Origin: DYGX01 sp035325905
GTDB taxonomy: Bacteria > Chloroflexota > Anaerolineae > Aggregatilineales > Aggregatilineaceae
Assembly: GCA_035325905.1 (NCBI GenBank)
Contig: DAOKYY010000064.1
Coordinates: 1 to 21,896 of the forward strand
Length of the DNA stretch: 21,896 nucleotides
Reading direction: 5' to 3'
Translations under genes and position numbers: made by a program
The notes under the pieces: generated by a model
What the model was told of the DNA's origin: nothing
Seen by the model: only the letters and a program-made list of their open reading frames with translations
Databases searched by the model: none
Shown here: positions 7,363 through 13,615 of the stretch, one piece after another
Layout of the letters: each line of letters opens with the position of its first letter
How positions within the stretch are numbered: the stretch's first letter is position 1

Positions 7363-7695
7363 TCAGGCCAGGCCGAGCATCATCTGGAGCTTGAGGGCCA
7401 GCGCCATCTCGCCTTTAACCTTGATCTTGCCCTGCATGAACGCCATCATCGGGTTAAGCTCGCCGTTGAACAGCGCGAGGAAGTCCTCGTCCGTGGCAGT
7501 CATGATCATGTCGGGGCTGGCGTGCTCGCCGCGCTCGACTTCGATCTGCTGGTTCGCGATCCGCGCCCAGTATTGCCCGCCGCCGTCGCCGGTGACGTTA
7601 AACTGAAAGATGGCGTTGACGCCTTCCGCTTTTTCCGGGCTAAAACCGGTCTCGACATTCTCAAAAATCTCTTCGAGTGAACTGGCCCGTGGCAT
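7363..7695 (-). CDS. SCP2 sterol-binding domain protein
   Basis: This 110-residue protein consists of a single SCP2-like fold, which typically forms a hydrophobic tunnel for lipids or fatty acyl groups. Visible family features are an N-terminal helix with IFENVETGFSPEKAEG, a central strand pair around FQFNVTGDGGG and WARI, the segment DMIMTATDEDFLALFNGE, and the closing NPMMAFMQGKIKVKGEMALA. The C-terminal part with a lysine-glycine turn before the last helix is characteristic. The start at 7695 is chosen because GGAGGAG lies five bases upstream; a reading extended to 7944 would run through the promoter region and has no ribosome site. The gene is monocistronic, divergent from the esterase operon and closed by a hairpin terminator. 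The ligand is unknown; similar lone domains occur widely in Chloroflexota and Actinobacteria. Confidence 0.88.
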   Translation of the reverse strand: MPRASSLEEIFENVETGFSPEKAEGVNAIFQFNVTGDGGGQYWARIANQQIEVERGEHASPDMIMTATDEDFLALFNGELNPMMAFMQGKIKVKGEMALALKLQMMLGLA

Positions 7696-7734
7696 GTTGC
7701 TCCTCCTTGCGTGAGTGTCCGCGACCAGGGGTTT

Positions 7735-7743
7735 ACTATAACA
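7735..7743 (-). promoter_or_regulatory. Extended -10 promoter of the SCP2 gene
   Basis: Read on the minus strand the site is TGTTATAGT, that is TGn followed by TATAGT. No good -35 sits at 16-18 bases, but the extended -10 can compensate. Transcription would start near 7728, giving a leader of about 33 bases before the ATG at 7695. Confidence 0.55.
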
Positions 7744-7831
7744 GCACATCGCGCTCAAGCCTAGCTTTGGCGTGGCTGCCCGCGCCATCCACCGCTCAGC
7801 GGGCGCTCGCCCCACTCTGCCCATAGGGCTG

Positions 7832-7860
7832 TTGCCCGTGCCAGGGCGGTTCGCTACAAT
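7832..7860 (+). promoter_or_regulatory. Promoter of the esterase/LysM-M23/SH3b operon
   Basis: TTGCCC (7832-7837) and TACAAT (7855-7860) are 17 bases apart. The predicted start near 7867 lies just before the GGAGAA ribosome site (7871-7876) of the esterase. The promoter lies inside a longer possible reading frame, which argues that the esterase starts at 7883. Confidence 0.6.
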
Positions 7861-7882
7861 GGGGCACACAGGAGAAGTACCT

Positions 7883-8893
7883 ATGTACGGATCGTCCAGC
7901 CGGATCGAACAACTGACGATCGACAGCAACGCCCTGCGCGGCAACCCGCTCGGTGATCCGCACCGGCGGACGGTCGCGGTCTATCTGCCGCCAGGCCACG
8001 ACGACCTGCCATTGCGTGGCTTTCCGGCGATCTACCTGCTCAGCAGCCACGGCAGCACCGGCCCCAGCCTGACTCACTGGCGCCCGTGGGAGGTAACGAT
8101 CCATGAGCAGATCGACGCCCTGATCGCCTCCGGCGCGATGCGTCCGGCGATCGTCGTGCTGCCGGATATGTGGACGCGCTTCGGCGGCTCGCAGTACGTC
8201 AACTCGGCGGGCATGGGGCGCTATGAAGATTTCCTGATCGAGGAAGTCGTGCCGCTGATCGACCGCAGCTATCGCACCTTGCCCGACCGCGATCATCGCG
8301 GGCTGGTGGGGCGCAGCAGCGGCGGCTTCGGTGCGATCACCCAGGCGCTGCGCCACCCGGAAGTGTTCGGCGCGTTCGCGTGCCACAGCGGCGATCTTTA
8401 CTGGGAATATACCTGCCTGCCCGGCATCAGCCGCATGCACCAGAACCTTGCGAAATTCGGCGGGCTGGGTGCGTTTATCCGCGACATTCCGGCGATACGC
8501 CCCAAATCCGGCGCGTTCTGGGACCTGATCATGACGGTCTGCTGGTCGGCGGCGTTTGGCGACAACCCCGCCGCGCGGCACGGCTTTGACCCGCCGATCG
8601 ACCTGGAGACCGGCGCGCTGGACGAGGCGGTCTGGGCGCGCTGGCTGGCGCACGACCCGATCCGCCGCCTGGACAACCCGGCAGCCGTCGCGGCGCTGCG
8701 CTCGATGCGGCTGGCCTTCGTCGACGCCGGGCAAACGGACGAATACCAGCTTCAAGTCGGCGCGCGCGTGCTGCACCGCAAGCTGGAGGCGCTCGGTATC
8801 CCGCACGTCTACGAGGAATACCCGGACGGCCACCGGGGCACGCGCTACCGCTACGACGTGTCGCTGCCGCTGCTGGCCGAGGCGCTGCAATGA
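7883..8893 (+). CDS. Alpha/beta-hydrolase, putative esterase (esterase D family)
   Basis: This 336-residue protein matches the putative esterase group that includes esterase D, S-formylglutathione hydrolase and mycolyltransferases. The strand RTVAVYLPPG (29-38) and the segment PAIYLLSSHGS (48-58) are typical. The nucleophile elbow GRSSGG (143-148) gives Ser145 in a GxSxG context. AFVDAGQTDEY (278-288) should hold the acidic residue, and DGHRGTRYR (315-323) the catalytic His317. No signal peptide is visible, so it is probably cytoplasmic, although its operon partners are exported. The start is set by GGAGAA six bases upstream and by the promoter. Its stop overlaps the next start as ATGA, indicating translational coupling. 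The substrate is unknown; a lipid or wall-linked acyl ester would suit the context, but this is inference. Confidence 0.87.
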   Translation: MYGSSSRIEQLTIDSNALRGNPLGDPHRRTVAVYLPPGHDDLPLRGFPAIYLLSSHGSTGPSLTHWRPWEVTIHEQIDALIASGAMRPAIVVLPDMWTRFGGSQYVNSAGMGRYEDFLIEEVVPLIDRSYRTLPDRDHRGLVGRSSGGFGAITQALRHPEVFGAFACHSGDLYWEYTCLPGISRMHQNLAKFGGLGAFIRDIPAIRPKSGAFWDLIMTVCWSAAFGDNPAARHGFDPPIDLETGALDEAVWARWLAHDPIRRLDNPAAVAALRSMRLAFVDAGQTDEYQLQVGARVLHRKLEALGIPHVYEEYPDGHRGTRYRYDVSLPLLAEALQ

Positions 8894-10470
8894 ACGTGCG
8901 GGCCGTGCGGGGCGCGCGGCGCGGCGCTCCGCTGCTGGTCGCGATCCTGCTGGGGCTGGCGGCGCTGGCCTGCACGCAGGGCGGCGGCGAGGTGATCACC
9001 ATCACCGCCACGCCGCTCTACGACGAGGACGGGCAGGTCATCATCCCGCCCTCGATGACGCCTGCCGGGCCGACCAAGACGCCGCTCCAGCCGACCCCGA
9101 ACCCAGCGCGATCCCTGCCGCAGAGCGGCCCGGTCTACGTCGTGCAGCCCGGCGACACGCTGGGGACGATTGCCTCGCTCTACGGCGTGACCGTCGCCGA
9201 GCTGATCGCGCTCAACCCGCAGCTTGCCAACCCGGATGCGCTCGAAGTGGGCGACGCGATCACCACGCCGGGGGGCGCCCTGCCAACCGGCCCGGACTTC
9301 AAGCTGATCCCGGATAGCGAGCTGGTATACGGCCCGTCGGTAGGAGATTTCAGCCTGACGAGCACGGTGAAGTACGCGCCCGGCTTTCTGCGGGCGTATT
9401 CGGAAGACGTGGACGGCGAGGTGATGAGCGGCGTTGAGATCGTCCACTTCGTCGCGCGTAGCTACAGCGTCAACCCGCGCCTGCTGCTGGCGCTGCTCGA
9501 ATATCGCGGCGAGTGGCTGACCAACCCGTTCCCGCCGCAGCCGAAGGTCGATTACCCGATGGGCATCGAGCGCGCGGGTCGCGAAGGGCTGCTGCGCCAG
9601 ATGCTCGACGCGGCGGACGCGCTCAACGCCGGGTATTACGGCTGGAAGTATCGCGGCGTCACGGTCCTGACCTTTGACGAAGGGCTGCGCATCCTTTACG
9701 CCAGCACGCTCAACCCCGGCACGGTCGGCGTGCAGCGCATGCTGAGCGTGGCGACCGGCTCCGCCGAGTGGCAGCGCGACGTGGCGCCGGACGGCTTCTT
9801 CCAGACCTACCTGGCGCTATTTGGCGACCCGTTCGCCCGCGCCGTCGAGCCGATCACCCCCCCCAACCTAACGCAACCGGCGTTGACGCTGCCGTTTGCG
9901 CGCGGCGAGGAGTGGGTCTATACCGGCGGCCCGCATGGCGCCTACAACAGCGGATCCGCCTGGGGCGCGGTGGACTTCGCGCCGCCCAAGCCGTCCGACG
10001 AGCTGGTCGCCATGCAGGGGGCGTGCTACATCTCGCCCTACTGGGTGACGGCCGTCGCGCCCGGCGTGATCGCGCGCAGCGGCAACGGCTACGTGATCCT
10101 CGACCTGGACGGCGACGGCGACGAAACCACCGGCTGGACCATCGTCTACCTGCATATCGACAACCACGAGGTCATCAAGCCCGGCGCGCGCGTCAGCAGC
10201 GGCGACCGGCTGGGGCACCCCTCCTGTGAAGGCGGCTTCAGCAACGGGACGCACCTGCACCTCTCGCGGCGCTACAACGGCGAGTGGATCCCGGTCGAGT
10301 GCGAGGACTGTATGCCGGGGGTGGTCGTCCCTCCGTTCACGCTCGGCGAGTGGACGCTGCACGGCTACACCAACCAGGAATATCAGGGGTACATGACGCG
10401 CGCCGGGTCGGACGACGTGCGCCAGGCCGACCAGATGCGCGAGTTCAAAGACAACAAAGTGATCTGGTAA
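8890..10470 (+). CDS. Lipoprotein with LysM domain and M23-type metallopeptidase domain
   Basis: This 526-residue product is predicted to cut peptidoglycan peptides at the cell surface. A signal sequence (12-27) ends in LAALAC, with Cys28 as lipid site, followed by a Thr-Pro linker. The LysM domain at about 82-128 (YVVQPGDTL, then LNPQLANPDALEVGDAI) binds peptidoglycan. Residues about 180-310 are helical, with SVNPRLLLALLEYRGEW recalling lytic-transglycosylase-like helical folds, uncertainly. The M23 domain occupies about 335-475. GGPHG gives His349, and VDFAPP gives Asp362, thirteen residues later. That is the spacing of the LasA/beta-lytic (M23A) type rather than the HxxxD motif of lysostaphin relatives. 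YLHI gives His422, and THLHL gives His455/His457. All expected metal and catalytic residues appear present. Stop-start overlap with the esterase and a 4-base gap to the next gene mark an operon. Confidence 0.9.
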   Translation: MNVRAVRGARRGAPLLVAILLGLAALACTQGGGEVITITATPLYDEDGQVIIPPSMTPAGPTKTPLQPTPNPARSLPQSGPVYVVQPGDTLGTIASLYGVTVAELIALNPQLANPDALEVGDAITTPGGALPTGPDFKLIPDSELVYGPSVGDFSLTSTVKYAPGFLRAYSEDVDGEVMSGVEIVHFVARSYSVNPRLLLALLEYRGEWLTNPFPPQPKVDYPMGIERAGREGLLRQMLDAADALNAGYYGWKYRGVTVLTFDEGLRILYASTLNPGTVGVQRMLSVATGSAEWQRDVAPDGFFQTYLALFGDPFARAVEPITPPNLTQPALTLPFARGEEWVYTGGPHGAYNSGSAWGAVDFAPPKPSDELVAMQGACYISPYWVTAVAPGVIARSGNGYVILDLDGDGDETTGWTIVYLHIDNHEVIKPGARVSSGDRLGHPSCEGGFSNGTHLHLSRRYNGEWIPVECEDCMPGVVVPPFTLGEWTLHGYTNQEYQGYMTRAGSDDVRQADQMREFKDNKVIW

Positions 10471-10474
10471 CGCG

Positions 10475-11287
10475 ATGAAGACGAGACTGACGCTTCTGGC
10501 CGCGCCCTGCCATCGGCGGCGCGCACTCGCGCTGGCGCTGACCCTCACGCTGCTGCTGGCGGCGAGCGCGCTGGCGCTGCGCGCGCCGGAGCGCCCGGCG
10601 GCGGTCGCGCTGGCCCAGGCCGAGACGCCGACGCCCGTCCAGCTTATCTTCCCTGAGCCGACGCAGCCAGCCGAGATCGTGGCCTCCGCCTCGCCCACCC
10701 GCACGGCGACCGTCGTCGCCAACAACTTTGTCGAAGCGCGGGCCAACGATACCAACGTCCGGGCCGGGCCGGACATTAACGCCGAGCGCGTCGGGCTGAT
10801 CTATCCCGGCACGCAGTACCGCGTGATCGCCCGGCGCTTCGAGTGGTACCAGATCGAGTTTCTGGAGTCGCCGACTGGCAGCGCGTGGGTTCACAACAGC
10901 GTGGTCGATCTGACCGGCAACGCGGCGGACATCCCCGAAGTCGAGCTGGAGCAAATCCCGACAATCGACCCGACGTTCATCGCGGCGCAGGAAACGGCGC
11001 GCTTCGTGCGCGAGACGCCCGGCGCGCTGGCGACGCTCACGGCGGCGGTCGAGATCACGCCGACCGGGGTATTCACGACCTCGCCCGACGAATTGAGCAC
11101 GCTCGATCCGAGCGCCATCCCGCCGACCTTCACCGAGCCAGCGCACACCAACACGCCGATTGTGATCCCGCGCGGCGCGCCCGCGTCGGTCGAAAGCTCC
11201 GGCAGCCTGCCGCCGATCGTGCCCATCCTGGCGCTGGCCGCGATCGGATTGATGGGGTTGCTGGTCGGGCTGCTGCGGCGGCTCTAG
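10475..11287 (+). CDS. SH3b-domain protein anchored by a C-terminal membrane helix
   Basis: This 270-residue protein has an Arg-rich N-terminus and a hydrophobic signal segment (about 17-35), without a lipobox. A Thr-Pro linker leads to an SH3b domain at about 84-147, with the hallmark NVRAGPDINAERVG (94-107) and a final GSAWVHNSVVDL. A second low-complexity Thr/Pro region runs from about 155 to 240. A single helix, PPIVPILALAAIGLMGLLVGLL (245-267), ends in RRL. The topology is therefore an extracellular SH3b tethered by its C-terminus, somewhat like a sortase-type tail but with no LPxTG. SH3b domains often bind wall peptides, which fits the LysM/M23 gene four bases upstream. It ends on a CTAG shared with the convergent gene. 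Confidence 0.85.
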   Translation: MKTRLTLLAAPCHRRRALALALTLTLLLAASALALRAPERPAAVALAQAETPTPVQLIFPEPTQPAEIVASASPTRTATVVANNFVEARANDTNVRAGPDINAERVGLIYPGTQYRVIARRFEWYQIEFLESPTGSAWVHNSVVDLTGNAADIPEVELEQIPTIDPTFIAAQETARFVRETPGALATLTAAVEITPTGVFTTSPDELSTLDPSAIPPTFTEPAHTNTPIVIPRGAPASVESSGSLPPIVPILALAAIGLMGLLVGLLRRL

Positions 11288-12216
11288 CCCCGCCGCGCCA
11301 CGTCGATGACCGCCAGCGCGATCACCGCTGCCAGCACAATTCCGGCCGCCAGCACCGGCCATTTTCCGCTTGTCGCCTGTTCTACCGGCGTCTTGCCGGA
11401 TGGCTCCGCCCGATAGCGAATGATCTGGAGCGCGACCGCTACCCCGAACGCGCCAAGCAGGATCGCGCTCAGCCAGGCCGGGTCGGCGTAGCTCTTGCCG
11501 CCAAACGCGCGCAGCAGGTCATCGCGCAGCGCCAGCGAGGCGTAAGCGAAGGTCGCGTGGGCGACGAATCCGGCCCACCACGACCGGCCCAGCGCGGCAG
11601 CCCAGGCCGCGACCGCGCCCACCAGCAGATAGCCCGGCAGCGCGGCCAGCCCGGACGGTAGCGCTGGCTCGATCTGCTGCGGCGCGCCGAGCGCCAGCAC
11701 CCCGCCGCCGAGGATCGCCGCCGCCCATACCCCGCGCCGTGAGCCGAGCGCCGCGCCCAGCCCGCGCCGCAGCGACCCCCACAGCAGGCTACTTTGCGCT
11801 AGCGGGATCAACACGACCGAGAACAGCACCATCGCTTCATACGACGCGCGCCGCAGATCGAGGCTTAGCAGCCGGTCGGCGTCACGCGAGAGCAGCGCGG
11901 GCAGCGGCAGCAGCCCCACGCCGAGTCGCAACAGGTGATCGGCCAGGTCCATCGCCCACCACGCAGCCGGTAGCAGGCTCAGGCCCGCCAAGCCACCCAG
12001 CGCCAGCGCAGCCGCGTCGGGCGGAAGGTCGCGCCCCGGAGCACGCCCGCGCTTCGCAAGCAGCGCCGCGCCCGATGTCACCCCCCACGCCGTGACAAAG
12101 CGAAGCGTCAGCGCGTCCGTCCCGGCGAGCGCGGTCTGCGCCGCCAGCAGCGCCGCCCCGCTCAAGGCCGCGATCCACGCCGCTCTGAATGCTGCTCCGC
12201 TCGTTTCGACGCTCAT
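11284..12216 (-). CDS. CPBP-like polytopic membrane protein, probably inactive protease
   Basis: The 310-residue protein is almost wholly hydrophobic with about eight membrane helices. Its last two thirds follow the layout of CPBP (Abi/CaaX-protease-like) proteins. The helix with IPLAQSSLLWGSLRRGL aligns with the usual EExxxR motif, but Gln-Ser replaces the Glu pair and Trp the Arg. PGYLLVGAVAAW followed by SWWAGFVAHATFAY fits the later helices and keeps one His (about 220). The middle FxxxH motif is missing. A catalytically inactive member is therefore likely. The ATG at 12216 is preferred over a GTG at 12291 because a -10-like TACAAT (12263-12268, minus strand) lies between them; the ribosome site GGTGGGG is weak. 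Function unknown; a transporter or other membrane protein cannot be excluded. Confidence 0.65.
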   Translation of the reverse strand: MSVETSGAAFRAAWIAALSGAALLAAQTALAGTDALTLRFVTAWGVTSGAALLAKRGRAPGRDLPPDAAALALGGLAGLSLLPAAWWAMDLADHLLRLGVGLLPLPALLSRDADRLLSLDLRRASYEAMVLFSVVLIPLAQSSLLWGSLRRGLGAALGSRRGVWAAAILGGGVLALGAPQQIEPALPSGLAALPGYLLVGAVAAWAAALGRSWWAGFVAHATFAYASLALRDDLLRAFGGKSYADPAWLSAILLGAFGVAVALQIIRYRAEPSGKTPVEQATSGKWPVLAAGIVLAAVIALAVIDVARRG

Positions 12217-12350
12217 AGCACCCCACCAGGCGATCCCATCCGTCTGTCTCTCGCACATCCCCATTGTAGGCGGATCGCCGGCAGATCGCACAACCGGCTC
12301 AGATTGCGGCGGTTTCGGGGGGTTCTGGCCGCTGCCGCCGCGTCAATTGG

Positions 12351-12359
12351 TGGTATAAT
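12351..12359 (+). promoter_or_regulatory. Extended -10 promoter of the partner-switching operon
   Basis: TGGTATAAT is TGn plus the perfect consensus TATAAT. There is no -35 match at the usual distance (GCTGCC), consistent with an extended -10 promoter. Transcription would start near 12366, before the AAAGGAG ribosome site at 12375-12381. It is the only clear promoter seen ahead of the four co-directional genes up to 17960. Confidence 0.65.
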
Positions 12360-12388
12360 CCTGGTCATGTTGCGAAAGGAGCGAAAAC

Positions 12389-12727
12389 ATGGTGATGGAG
12401 ATCAACTCTTCGGAGATGAAGCGCGTCCAGTTGTTTGAGGTGCTGGGTCGGGTGGACAGCACCAACGCCGCCGAGCTGGGCCTGGCGATGGACCGCGCGG
12501 CAGACGAGGGCCGCAGCCATATCGTGCTGGACCTGGGCGGGGTCGAGTATATGAGCAGCGCCGGGCTGCGCGAGATGGTGCGTGTGCTCAAGCGCGTCAA
12601 GCGCGCGGGCGGCGACCTGCGGATCGCCAACCCGTCGGACCGCGTGCGCGAAGTCCTGGAGCTGGCCGGGCTTGATACCATCTTCGAGATCTATTCGACG
12701 CAGGTCGAAGCGGTCGGCAGCTTCTAG
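12389..12727 (+). CDS. STAS-domain anti-sigma-factor antagonist (SpoIIAA/RsbV family)
   Basis: This 112-residue single-domain protein is a partner-switching antagonist. Unphosphorylated, such a protein binds and neutralises a serine kinase/anti-sigma factor; phosphorylated, it lets go. The family core is visible: GRVDSTNAAEL (20-30), the strand HIVLDLGGVEYMSSAGL (44-60) and GDLRIANPSDRVREVLELAGLD (about 75-96). Ser57 in MSSAG aligns with the phosphorylated Ser of RsbV and SpoIIAA. Length is typical. AAAGGAG is placed seven bases before the ATG, directly behind an extended -10 promoter. It opens an operon that also carries the likely kinase (gap 49 bases) and phosphatase for this residue. Confidence 0.92.
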   Translation: MVMEINSSEMKRVQLFEVLGRVDSTNAAELGLAMDRAADEGRSHIVLDLGGVEYMSSAGLREMVRVLKRVKRAGGDLRIANPSDRVREVLELAGLDTIFEIYSTQVEAVGSF

Positions 12728-12776
12728 CCCCGCACCGGCGCGCCACCATCGGGAGCTAGCCTGATCGGGGACAACC

Positions 12777-13583
12777 ATGCCTGACGTGAAACGCCTTGCC
12801 ATCGCCGCCCGCCTGGATGAAGTCCGCGACGCCTGCGATTTCGTCGTCGCGTGCGCCGAAGACACCGGGCTGGACGAGCGCGCCGTGTATCACTGCCAGA
12901 TGGCGGTGGACGAGGCGCTGACCAATATCATCGAGCACGGCTTTGGATACGAAGGCGCGGACAGCACCATCGAGATTTGCTGCGAGCACGATGGCGATCG
13001 CTTCGTGATCACCCTGGTAGATGAGTCGCCCGCCTTCAACCCGCTGGAGCACACCGCGCCAGACCCGGATGAGCCGCTCGATAGCCGCGAGCCGGGCGGC
13101 TGGGGGATCTACTTCATCCGCCGCCTGATGAACGAGGTCAGCTACGAGCGCGCTAACGGGCAGAACCGGCTGACGCTCGTCAAGCTGATCCCGGAAGGCG
13201 GCGAGGCCCTGGCGGGCGTGGGCGGCGAAGGCGAGCTGGCCTTCCCGATGCGCCGGCTGGACAACGGCGGCGTGGTCGTAACCCCCACCGGCCGGCTCGA
13301 CAGCAACACCAGCCCCAAGCTTGAGCGGCTGCTCAACCAACTGCTTGAGGAAGGGCAGCACTGGCTGTTTATCGACATGACGGATGTGACGTACATCGCC
13401 AGCAGCGGTCTCAAAATCCTGGTGTCGGCCTGGCGGCGCGCGCAGGACCAGGATGGCGATGTGCTGCTCAGCGGTATGCAGCCCCGGATCACTGAGATTT
13501 TCGAGATGGTGGGCTTCGATATGCTCTTCCGAATCTTCCCCACCCTCGAAGCGGCGCTCGCGGCGCGGTCGAAATCCACCTGA
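12777..13583 (+). CDS. Fused serine kinase (RsbW/SpoIIAB-like) and STAS domain
   Basis: This 268-residue protein joins two partner-switching domains normally made separately. Residues 1-138 form a GHKL ATPase of the anti-sigma kinase type. The N box MAVDEALTNIIEHG (42-55) has Glu46 and Asn50, VDESPAFNP (81-89) supplies the ATP-contact Asp82, and GGWGIYFIRRLMNEV (107-121) is the glycine-rich lid box. Residues about 155-268 are a STAS domain: GRLDSNTSPKLE (172-183), then TYIASSGLKIL (205-215), where Ser209 aligns with the phosphoacceptor. The kinase may thus phosphorylate its own tail, the preceding STAS protein, or both. The start is the ATG at 12777 behind a GGGGA site. It sits 32 bases before the phosphatase gene. 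No sigma factor is adjacent, so its binding partner is unknown. Confidence 0.9.
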   Translation: MPDVKRLAIAARLDEVRDACDFVVACAEDTGLDERAVYHCQMAVDEALTNIIEHGFGYEGADSTIEICCEHDGDRFVITLVDESPAFNPLEHTAPDPDEPLDSREPGGWGIYFIRRLMNEVSYERANGQNRLTLVKLIPEGGEALAGVGGEGELAFPMRRLDNGGVVVTPTGRLDSNTSPKLERLLNQLLEEGQHWLFIDMTDVTYIASSGLKILVSAWRRAQDQDGDVLLSGMQPRITEIFEMVGFDMLFRIFPTLEAALAARSKST

Positions 13584-13615
13584 TCCCCACCGCGGCCCCT
13601 GGCACGACGAGGTGA

